NCBI GenBank assembly: GCA_963920635.1
Contig: OY987298.1
Coordinates: forward strand, 36,239,787 to 36,303,786
Length of the DNA stretch: 64,000 nt
Reading direction: 5' to 3'
Source: Pseudeuparius sepicola
Taxonomy: Eukaryota; Arthropoda; Insecta; Coleoptera; Anthribidae
The translations under genes were made by a program, and so were the position numbers. Every line of letters starts with the position of its first letter. Within the stretch, counting starts at the first letter, position 1. The notes under the pieces were generated by a model. The model saw only the letters and a list, made by a program, of their open reading frames with translations. It ran no database searches and was not told the DNA's origin. Shown one piece after another: positions 1 to 10,700 of the stretch.

Positions 1-487
1 ACAAGAAGCGGTTATAACCAGTTTCTCACAATTATTGTCTCTTACAATTTCCCAACTTTCCATTTTTTATTTATTTATTGCGTGAGTAATTATTCTTTTT
101 TGGCAAAATAAATAAAATTAACGATACCCCAAGGAGAATTTCGAGGTTAAGCATTTCAGAATAACAGAGAGAGCAGGAACGATAAAAGTGGATAGAAACA
201 TGATAAGTTCCCTACCAAGAAAATCTAGCAAAAATGAAATCACTGCCTAACCGAGGGCAGCGATAGCTAGCGCTATTTGTCATTTCTACCCATTGAACGC
301 ACATTGACGTGAAGCGCTGACAGCGATTACAGATTTGGGGGCGCATTGAACGCAACCATACATTTGAATTTCCAGCTCCAACTTGAAGTTGAATTGAAAT
401 GAACGCTTGATATAACTAGACTGATAACAACATTTAAAAGTTCAACTTTGCAACAGAATATTTTTCCAAGCGAGTAAAAACGGGTCG
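1..487. other. no gene seen
   Basis: AT-rich sequence without a recognisable coding frame; probably upstream intron of tou or 5' repeat debris of the LINE piece at 488. Confidence 0.4.
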
Positions 488-705
488 AATCATTCCTATA
501 TACAAAGGAGGGAATATTAAATCTGTTCAAAATTACAGACCGATTTCCATGTTGACAGCATCATCCAAAATATTTGAAAGAATTGCACAACTGAATTATT
601 AATGTGTTCTATTAAGTAGACTATAACTGTCTTCTTTGAGTGACAGCCTCATTGCTCTAATGAAGTCATATCTAACTCGAAGGACACAATTTGTTTAATA
701 TAAAC
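488..705 (+). pseudogene. LINE reverse transcriptase fragment
   Basis: Reading + from 488 gives RIIPIYKGGNIKSVQNYRPI followed by SMLTASSKIFERIAQLN and a stop. This is the conserved NYRPISxL...SKIFE block of non-LTR reverse transcriptases. Around 655-705 the residues ALMKSYLTRRTQFV fit the WFxSYLxxRxQ motif downstream. Intervening codons are lost, so it is a dead fragment. The clade (Jockey/CR1-like) is a guess. Confidence 0.6.
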
Positions 706-894
706 TGAACGATTGCGTTGGCTCCGTTTTCGTATGTAGTTGACATTTATAAACTTGGCATTTGTGTCTAGAAATATCTGCCTGTTAGGTTAGGTTGACA
801 GACATTGCAAATATCACGTGGCCGATTAACTTTATTTGTCTTGGAAGACATCAAATTGCTATGAACCGCAAATGGCAAAAGATAAAAATGGTTT

Positions 895-1400
895 CTAGCT
901 ATCTAGGGTCAGGGGTGGCCGCCTCAGATTGGCCTGGCATGTAGGCGTCAGTGTGTGTTGTGCCCTCACGGCCAGCACCACAGGGCAGACATCAGGCCCC
1001 CTTCTTAATGAAGGCCTGCAGCTCCCCCATCCTGACATCATACACATCCTCTTCGCCCAGTTTGGCTGTGCCGAAGATTTCAAATCTTACCCTGTAGAGT
1101 GCAGGGCACTCTGTGACTAGATGATGCGGGGTCTTTTCATCCTGCAGACACCATCTGCATTCCCGCTCCTCCAATTGCCACCTAAGTTGCGATTCTCAAA
1201 AGGGGCTCCGGCTCCATATCAGCCAGCTCATGGATCTTTCTCTGGCAAGAAGGTCGACAGTCTCATTCCCCGCGATGCCCAAATGTCCTTGCACCCAAGA
1301 CAGAACCATCCTGTTCCCTTCGGCCACCAACTTCAGCAAACTACTCCTCCACCAAAGGAGTAGAAGGTCATCCTTTGACTCCTCATTCGGAGCCTGAGTG
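895..1400 (-). pseudogene. LINE 3' fragment: RNase H and C-terminal zinc knuckle
   Basis: On the minus strand, 1305-1246 reads VLSWVQGHLGIAGNETVDLL, the RNase H WVxGHxGIxGNExxDxLA motif found in Jockey/I/R1-type LINEs. Further down (1174-992), REWCRWC-like residues in CRWCLQDEKTPHHLVTECPA give the terminal CxxC...H...C knuckle, then a stop. The two parts are in different frames, so the copy is broken. Confidence 0.65.
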
Positions 1401-1569
1401 ACTCTTCTGTTCCCATCATGATGGCAAATATACCAAAATCTCTCTTTAATTGTACACTAGATTGTCACAGGTAAATATTTCATGTTCATAGAATTCCGTA
1501 AGCGGCGGCCATATTGATATTATTGATAGGTGATAGAGGACAGGGCTGTAATCAACAGAATTTACGTTT

Positions 1570-2034
1570 CATTGAATTTTAATTATGTTTTTCACCCCCA
1601 AACTGGTTAAAAGACAACTTTTTCAAGTTGCCTGGAAAATTAATAAATTCTTAACAGTAAATGAACTAATCTTTGAACTTGTAACTCAAAAAATATCTTC
1701 AACTAATGTGTTTTCTGAGCTTTCGGAGAATAAATCTTCCTCCTTTCTCAAAGATCATGTCACGTCAAAGTGAAATGACAGATTAATTAGTTAATCAATC
1801 AATTAATCACTTAATCAATTAATCTGTCATTTCACTTTCACGTGACATGATCTTTGAGAAAGGAGGAAGATTATTCTCCAAAACTCAGAAAACAAATTTG
1901 TTGAAGATATTTTTTGAGTTACAAGTTCAAAGTTTAGTTCATTTACTGTTAAGAATTTATTAATTTTCCAGGCAACTTGAAAAAATTGTCTTTTAACCAG
2001 TTTGGTGGCGAAAAACCCAATTAAAATTCAATGG
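1570..2034. mobile_element. foldback MITE, arms of about 215 bp
   Basis: 1570-1786 and 1815-2034 are near-exact reverse complements, separated by a short spacer of TTAATCAA-type repeats. The arms start CATTGAATTTTAATT and end TGAAATGACAGATTAAT. A single arm of the same family lies at 41907-42126, showing this is a repeat family. No coding capacity. Confidence 0.75.
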
Positions 2035-2359
2035 ATCTGTTTGCCCCACAAATAAATTTTAGAAAATATTTAGAATTTACGTTTTATGCACACGAATCCT
2101 AAATTTGAATAGATAAAAACTAACATTAAACTCTGTTCTTTGAAGCGCAGAAAAGGCTATAGTTATAATTTCTATGTTTGCAGTTAGGTTAGAACCATAG
2201 AATATCAAGGTTAAGGTTAGGCCTGGTGGAACCCCTGATGTAGGTGTAAAAGTCACCATTTGAATTAAAAACTCAACCTCGTACTTTTTGTGTGTCCATT
2301 TATAAACACCATCGTATGTTGCCATCTGTGTTGTATTGCGTCCAAGATAAACCATTTTT

Positions 2360-2540
2360 ATCCAGGCTCAATCCTAGAACCATTGCTGTTTCTAAATGAT
2401 CTGTTGAGGTATGTAGGGGATTCAAGATTCCTGTTGTACGCCGATGATCTGAATATATTTTGTACGATCTCCAACTTGTATGACTGTCTACACTTACAAG
2501 AGAATTTAAAGTCCGTTCAGCATTTCTGTGATAACTAGAC
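2360..2540 (+). pseudogene. LINE reverse transcriptase fragment with YADD box
   Basis: The frame reads YPGSILEPLLFLNDLLRYV, then SRFLLYADDLNIF and LQENLKSVQHFCDN before a stop. It corresponds to the GSxLGPLLFxxxxNDL and YADD catalytic blocks of a non-LTR RT, the piece that would follow the fragment at 488-705. A SGVPPG-like motif on the opposite strand near 2211-2240 suggests local rearrangement. Confidence 0.6.
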
Positions 2541-2599
2541 CTAATCAAATGGGAATTATTTTTGCAGAAGATTTTAGATTCAATACTCATGTTAATAAA

Positions 2600-3850
2600 C
2601 TAGTAGCGGATGTTCAGGACAGAAGAGTGACACGTTACATATTATTTCTTCCTATGTAACACTTTTTAAGTTTGTTTCTGTTGTGCAGTACAAACAAACC
2701 AATATTTATTTATTTATAATATTTAAAACAATACGTTTGAAACTACTTTGTACTTGCTAGGAAACAATATAACATTGAATGTGCACCCAGTTAAATTGAA
2801 GTATATGAAATAGTTGCTGCCTGATGGCCACGGCATTGCTGGATAGTGCTATCATCTGGGAAAATCAATATTTTTCGAATTTCAACTATATTAATATATA
2901 ATAGATAAAGACGCAAATAACTCGGTACAATCATATTATGATGTAGGTATAAATGTCGGTACATTTACGATCTATATTTTTATTGTTCAAATAAAAATGC
3001 TACATAATTTATCATATATCTCGTGAATACTATAATTTAGGAGTACACGTATAGTCCAAAGCACAAAAGAAAACGTCTCTAAAGAATGCGGGCAGCGTTG
3101 CGAGATTTCCTATACGAGTAGTCGCCTTTGAAATACGGCAACACAGCACTTTTGCGAAGGAGTCGACTGACAAAAGCAGTTAGTCAACGCGTTTTGTGCC
3201 TGTTTTTATAGTACGTAAAGTTAACTGCGTATTTGGGGTACCATACAGACCTAATTTTTTAGGCCGCTGGCAAGTTTTTTCCGCCGGCTCAGAGAGCTCA
3301 GTGGCGTTTCGTATGTTCGGGAGATAACGTGTGCAAAATGAGTAAACAGGGAAGAACGTTGCATTCTCAAGCACGAGAAATAATTGCCAATGTTATAAGG
3401 GTTTGCCTTCCTCCATAGTCTAAGGCATCACCGTTAAGAATAATATTACAATAAATTAAATAACAATTATATGAAAATTAAGTCAGTGAGTTACACAAAA
3501 TTGAGCTACGCCCCTGAACTGTGACTAATTCTATAATATTTGCGAGTTCTTCCTCCTTACGTCGCACGCATTCTGCCATAAGGAGGACTATAGCAATCCC
3601 ATCAAATTTATCAAACAGTAGACAGGTTGATGTATTCCACGATTTATTTGTTAGGAACAATTTGTCTAGTTATATATTTTCAACTTCAAACCATTTGAAA
3701 TAAGTATGAAACTTTAGTTTTTCGAACTTCTGCCGAAACAGACCTGTTATCTCCCAAAATGACTCATTTTGCAGTTTTATAACATAAAAGATAAAAGTAA
3801 ACATATTTGGCAGTAGTCTATCAGTGCTGAAAGTTTTATTTATAACCTAT
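2600..3850. other. no gene seen
   Basis: Short unrelated open frames only, none with recognisable motifs. Likely decayed repeat and intron. Confidence 0.4.
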
Positions 3851-3856
3851 TTACCG

Positions 3857-4288
3857 GTGGCGATGTTTGTAGCGTCATGAACTGTTTGGCTGCATGGTTT
3901 TCATCTTCGTATAATAATAATAATAATAATTCTGATCCTCACAATACTTCAAACTAGGAGTACCCCAGAAGCAATGAATGTTTGTGCAGGGGAGGGGCTA
4001 ATTACTATTATTTTATCTTTGTTGCCATTTGCGGCTAGGACCAACTTTTCCTGATAGAACTAAGATAGCATTCACTCAAGTTCTAAACCCTAGAAAACAG
4101 TAGTAATCCCAGTGAGTGTAGGACAATTAGTAAATCGCAGTGGTAAAGCTATTAAGGAGCAATAACGTGAATCCATAATTTTGTCCATGTGAATGCATCT
4201 GCCTCTACCTCGATTCGAACCAAGGTCGATCGAAGGCAGAAAAACATGCAGTGTAAATAGTTTGGAGACGCTACGAACATCGCCACCG
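3857..4288 (-). repeat. SINE-like repeat with B-box and (ATT)n tail, plus inverted 5' piece
   Basis: Reading minus from 4288, the unit begins GTGGCGATGTTCGTAGCG, carries a B-box-like GGTTCGAATC at about 4222-4212, and ends in an ATT microsatellite (AAT at about 3908-3932 on +). The same unit occurs on + at 22875-23297. A 40-bp piece of its 5' end lies in inverted orientation at 3857-3900. The A-box is poor, so the Pol III origin is inferred. Confidence 0.55.
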
Positions 4289-4466
4289 TGACCTTAATTG
4301 GGTTAATTATTGGCCTTTTAATTCGATTCGTATTGATAGCACCTGAACACCTATTTCCAACCAGCTCATTATCTTTTAGAACTGCTTGCAAATGCACAAT
4401 TCCAGTATCTGTACACACTTGTAGTAGCCTGCATACGCAAATGAAACATCTTATCTTACTTCACAG

Positions 4467-4760
4467 CTCGAAGGAAACCAGGGCCAAAGCCACGTCGCGT
4501 CATTCAGTCGTCCCAGTCTCCGCCACCATCAAGCCCTTTCTTTGGGGCGGCCGATTCACCGCAACGACCTCCGAGCAGGAGCGAGGGCTCTGACGGGGGC
4601 TCATCAACTTCATCCACGTCAGCCGCCATGCCATCCATAACGCCTACCTCTCTACCTATCCACAATCACAAGGAGGGTCGGCCTAGAAATCTAGGCAGGG
4701 GCGTTAGCAAACCGAAAAAGAACACTGTGGCATCGCTGTTGGCCCAAAGCAGGGCACTGG
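4467..4760 (+). CDS. tou: tou exon: basic, Ser/Pro-rich AT-hook-like segment
   Basis: Acceptor TTCACAG at 4460-4466 and donor GTAAGC at 4761. The first two bases finish a codon from an upstream exon, so this is internal. It starts with a basic RKPGPKPRR segment and later has EGRPRNLGRG, both with the Gly-Arg-Pro flavour of AT-hooks, separated by a Ser/Pro-rich low-complexity stretch. It ends in VASLLAQSRALG in phase 1, continuing into the exon at 4866. The exon is more GC-rich than the surrounding intron. A role in minor-groove DNA contact is inferred from composition only. Confidence 0.85.
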
Positions 4761-7700
4761 GTAAGCTTGGGCCATCAATTTTGGAGCACTTACATGGCAT
4801 TTCTTGAAGGAATACCGCATATTTATGGTTTTAAATAACGTTCTTTTAAATTCTCGTCACAACAGGTATCAAACCCATGCCGGTGCTGGATCCCAACGTC
4901 TCCATGAACCAGCAGATGAACATGCTCCGCTCCAACATCCTGGCAGCTCAGCAGTACATCCAGGAGGCCGGTGGTGACGAGAAAGCTTTAAACAAATTTT
5001 TGCAGGATAAGTTCAAGAGCGCGCAAAGCGACTCTAGTACGGTAGACGCCTCAGATTCCGATAACTTAACTGATTCTAATCATACTGATTCAGAGATGGA
5101 GGCCGAGGTTATGGCTAAGAAACAGAAGCAGTATGACGAGCGATTGCTGAGGGTGCCATTGGAGAAAGGTTAGTGGAGAACTGGATCACGTCTGTTATTA
5201 ACTTTAAGTCCTATCTCTTCTGTTGGATCTATCATGCTACAAATTGGATATAGCCCATATTATTCATTTAGTGTAATTTGTCCTTGATAGGTTGGAAAAG
5301 AGAAACGATAATTCGAGGACTGACAAAGAATGGTGGCATCAAAGGGGATGTGACGTATAGCTCCCCAGACTCCAGCAACAAGTTCAAGCAGATGTCCGAC
5401 GTTACTCAGTACCTGGATTACCAAAAGAACATCGAATTGTCCCGGGACAACTTCACGTTCAGTTGCCGCGTGATCCTCGGTGACTACCTACAGCCCGTCC
5501 CCCCTGAGATGATGACTGACGGCAACGAGTTCATACACTTGTCGGAGGAAGATGTAACAAGGAGGTAAGGATAGTTCTAAAAATAGAGTTTATGTACAGG
5601 GTGTCCAGATTTGGTTGTAAATGCGGGGTATCTCGGTTATTTTTAGAGATAGGGAGTTGCGGTTTTCGCGAACCGTTGCTACTTTTTCGTGAAACAAAAG
5701 ATACTGTAAACAGATTTTTCATAGCCACCTTCGTTTTTAAGATACAGGGCGAAATTGAAAATTTGCGCTTTTGGGGCATACCTCGTATATTGGGAATGGT
5801 TAATGATATTGAAATGGCAAAAACTGTGTCTTATAGACATTTTCACTTAGAATTCAGTGCCGCATTCAGTTTTTTACTAAAATTGATAGTGTTCGATATA
5901 TGGACCAAAGTTAGGTTTTTTTAAATGGAAATGAAAATGGCATTTAATGATAGCTGTTAACCCTTTCAGGGCGGCACTATTTTATGCATGCTGTGCCATG
6001 CGGACGGCACTTTAGTGTTGGGTGGTCGGGTGTAATATGTATCTATCAAGACAAATTTGTTCTAACGTTAAAAAACAATAAGAAATTCTGAGAATTAAAA
6101 AATAGTACTTTTTCTTTTTTAGAACAGTGAAAATAGGTACAGGTGGATTTTAAGTGATCCTAAATGAGAATCTACAAAAGAAATCCCTAATAGTATACCA
6201 TCTTCATTATTTCAAAAAAGATTTTTTTGTTATAAATATTTATTTGACATTTGATTGTTTTTTTTTTGTTCTAAACGACATTAGAGTGTTTGGAAAAAAA
6301 CTGTATTAAACTCGTTTTTAAAGCATGATTTTATCTCAAAAATTGCAAATTTATGTTACTTAAACAATTACAAAAGTAACCTTCGTAAATACCAAAAGAC
6401 ACTACAACACAAGGTTAGTTTTTAGGAAGGTTAGGACATTCCACCACTTTTAAACAAAGCCCAAGGCTGTCCCTTTGCACCGGCAAAATCGCGTGACGGT
6501 GCCGCTCTCACCAGATGGCCTTCAGGTTGATGCCAGTGGGGTATCAAAAGGGACAACACGGGTATTGAAAACCGAAAACAAAGTAAAAACACAAACATAA
6601 AACAAAAATGCGATGCACCAACATACTCCACAGAGTTCCGTTATTTCATTGCACAAATAATAAAATGAATAAATAACCGAAAACAGCCAAAACAACGTAA
6701 ATATACACCATAATCAAAGTACATGCCAAAAACGTCTGTGTGCGCCTATGGCTGGAAGTGTTATCTATTTAGGGAGTTACTAAATCGCCAATTCACCTGT
6801 AAATGCTACCAACTTAAATTGCGGCCTTTCCTTCCAAGTCGTCGAATGTTCTAACCTTCCTATAAACTAACCTTGCTAACATACAAGAAAACAAAAAAAA
6901 AATATGTTTCTAAAAGTTTAAACTATTTATCTGCATAGCCTGATGATGACTGAGATTGTGGTCGAAACGTCACTTAAAAAAATAAAAAATAAACCTAATA
7001 ATATTACTTTCTGAAATTTGAACCCATAAAAGTGATGACAGGTGGTGATCATTACAGCCCAAAAATAAAGTTACCCACATCGTTCAATGTGCTTTTTGAA
7101 CACCTACCTAATAAAAAAAGTTTTTCAAAATCTGTAAACAAAAAAAATAAAGATTTTATAAGGGTGGTAACTCCTTAACGTGGTCACACTGTATATGTGC
7201 AACATGTACATAAGATGTTCTTCTAACAATACATGTTTTTTTCATTGTTTATTTAAAATGGGTGTTTGAATGTAGTATTAATGCAAACAAACATCTTATG
7301 TATACATAAAAGGGCACATCTTAGGTAACAATTTTTGATCCCAATTAAAATTAAAAATTAAGAAATTGTGTGTTTGAATCTACTGAATCACATTCTGTAA
7401 TTAAATATATTTTATATTTCTTTAACAATTAAAAAAAAAACAAAGTTTACCTTCAAGTGACCTCGTCTGCCAACAAGTGGAAATGTGCGTCTGATTGCCC
7501 CCCTTCATATGCTACAACTTTTATCTGAAATTTTATAGATGACTATAATGACCGAGCATTTATGATTTTGAGCAGGTCACTTTTAAAAATGACCGCCGAG
7601 ACCTCGAGCATTTATGGTCATCTTTGAAAATGGTGCCATTTGATTGCTTGTGAAAAGACCTTTAAAACAAGACCCCATATGTATGACTTTTGATTAAAAA

Positions 7701-10700
7701 AGTATAAGATAAGGTAAAACAAAAATAAAAAAATTAAGAATATAAAAAACGCGTAGGCACATAAATTGTTAAAATAAAATAAAAATAATTCTTCGTAGAT
7801 ATTTTGATTATATTTTGTTTATTATTATAAAAAAAAAACAAGTGAGTAGTACCTATCAAGGATAACAAAAGTTTAAGAAAATAAAATATATATTCAGATA
7901 CAAAACAAACAAAACAAAATAAGTTTCTTCACTTCTTTTCTTGAAGTAATTCCAAACTATTGAATTTTGTTTGACTATTTTGCAAAGTAGGTACTAAAAC
8001 TAGGAAACACACACAGTTGACGTTCACAATATTCTAGGTTAGAAATGGTTTTGTAGTTTATAGGTTAGAAATGGAGGGATTTTTTTTATAAATGCTCATA
8101 ACTGTCAAAAAATTCTTATCTGACCACATTTATATAAATGATCTTAAATGCTCCAAAATTGCCAGTGAGTGACCAAAAACGACCAGATACTTTTAAAAAT
8201 GACCTGCTCATAAATGCTTCTGTTCATAAATGCACCAGCCATCTAAATGAAATTTCTTTTTGTTTTTCGTTTTTGATATGTACAGGGTCATTCAAACTCT
8301 GCGTCCCAGGCCAATTGTGGGTAAACGAAAAGCAAAAAAAAAATCTGCGTCCGTGGCGTTAAAGGGGCCCAAATAAAGAATAGATCACAACTAAATTTAA
8401 AATTTTTGACAAACGACGCTCGGCGTCGCGACGCCCGGTATATTTTTTTTGTAACGAACATACCTTTTTTATTTGATATTTAGGTAGCCCTATTCTTTCT
8501 AAGTAACTTTTGTCTTGAACGTTTTGTTGTTTTTTTTTTCGTTTACATGTTACAGGCAACAATATACAGAAAATTAAAGAAATTACTCGTAATTGACTTG
8601 ACTCTCCCATGAAGTGGGCGACGAGCACGAGCGACTGTCATTTGTTTTCCATATATTGACGTAAAGCAAACAATATAATATACTAACAACTATTTATATA
8701 GGATATAGGTGTACAGTGTGTTCGTAAAGTCACGCATAAAATCATTAATCTACTTTTTTCCCTTTATGTTTTTTTTCCAGAAATAATTTTTTTAGCTTCA
8801 TTTTAAATCTGGTGGTATTTCTTATACATTTGATTTCTTTTGGAATCTTATTATATAATAAAACTCCATCACAGAGAATTGATTTTTTCCCAAAATTACT
8901 TTTAAATTTTTGAATCTGAAAATCACTATTTTGTCTTGTAATTTTGGAATAAACTCTTTGAATAGCAATGCTGGAATATTTTTCTTTTTTAACAACTGAA
9001 TGAATCAAAATGCATACTTTTAATTTATATAAACTTTCAATATCTAGATATCCTTTTGGTTTATACAAATTTATTGTTGGTTCCAAGAAAGGTAGTTTAT
9101 GGATGCATTTCATAATTTTATTTTGCAACTTTTTCAAAGGTTTTCTTGCATCCAAACTTGCTGATCCCCAAATTGAAATTAAATATTGTAATTTTGAGTA
9201 TATTAATGAAAAGTAAATATTTTTCAAGTATTTCAATGCAATATAGTTCCTTATTCTATATAAAATACCTATTATTGGAGAAATACTGTTCCTAAGATAT
9301 TTAATATGTGTTTTCCAACTAAAATTTGAGTCGAGATGTAAACCTAGAAACTTAATAGAATTTGTATGTTTAATTTCATTATTATTAAATGAAAGCTTTG
9401 GTTTAATATTTTCAATTAATTTACGTTTCGTGGTAAACATATATTTGGATTTATCAAAATTCAGTAAACATATAACTGTAACCATTTAAAAAGTTTCTCT
9501 AAATCATGTTCAATATGACAAAATATTTCAGAGATAGTTTCAGCAAAATAGACAATTGTTGTATCATCAGCAAAAAGTTTAATACTGCCTTTCAGATTTA
9601 AATTCGACACAGAATTAATATACAGGGTGATTCAGGAGGAAATGTCAATATTTTAGGTACGTATTCGGGGACCCAAAATAAACATAAAAGTTCCTATAAA
9701 CATGGGTCCTATTCCCGGCCGTTACCGAAATACAGGGGTAAACAACATTCAATTTAAGGTTTTTATTACATTATTTATAACAGGTAGATAGGTTTTATAG
9801 TTTTCAAAAATGCCACCGTTTACTTCTAAACATAAGTCAGCTCTCTGGTGAATAGCTCGGGTCGCTCTATGAATGGATACGGGCCTGTTTCTTATAGTTG
9901 CTGCTGCATTTATTATTCGATCGAGTAATGCATCTCTAGTGTTTACTTTACTTGAATATACCAATGATTTAAACCACCCCCAAAGACAATAATCCAGAGG
10001 ATTAAGGTCTACTATTGCTAAGCAACAGGAATTTCCGCCCGAATCACCCAAAACCTAGCCTACCTGTTATAAATAATGTAATAAAAACCTTAAATTGAAT
10101 GTTGTTTACCCCTGTATTTCGGTAACGGCCGGGAATAGGACCCATGTTTATAGGAACTTTTATGTTTATTTTGGGTCCCCGAATACGTACCTAAAATATT
10201 GACATTTCCTCCTGAATCACCCTGTATATTAGAAACATAATTGGGCCTAATGTAGATCCTTGTGGAACTCCACAATTTATATATCTCTTTGAACTTTTGT
10301 TTCTCCAATTTGGACAAATTGATTACGTTTAGATAAATCAGGGACCCTTTAAAATAGGGTCCCTGAGATAAATAATTTTGAAACCATGATTGAAGTATGC
10401 CTCTTATACCCATATTACATAAACATTTAAGAAAAATTGTATGGTTAACTGTATCGAATGCTTTACAAATCTAGTGACAATAAACAACATATTTTATTGT
10501 CATCAACATTATGCTGTATATTTGTAATGACATCAGCAGCAGCAATTTCTGTGTCTCTAGATCTACGAAAGCCAAATTGGTTAGAATAAAGTAGCTGTTT
10601 GGATTCAAGAAAATCAGTTACTCTGTTGTTCATTACTTTTTCCAAAATTTTAGAAAAAACTGGTAAAATAGAAATTGGTCGATAATTATTACATTTATAA

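Noticed and set aside
1121..1363. Plus-strand frame of 80 codons as an upstream tou exon
   Set aside because: The opposite strand encodes a LINE RNase H motif; splice sites and phase do not connect to 4467.
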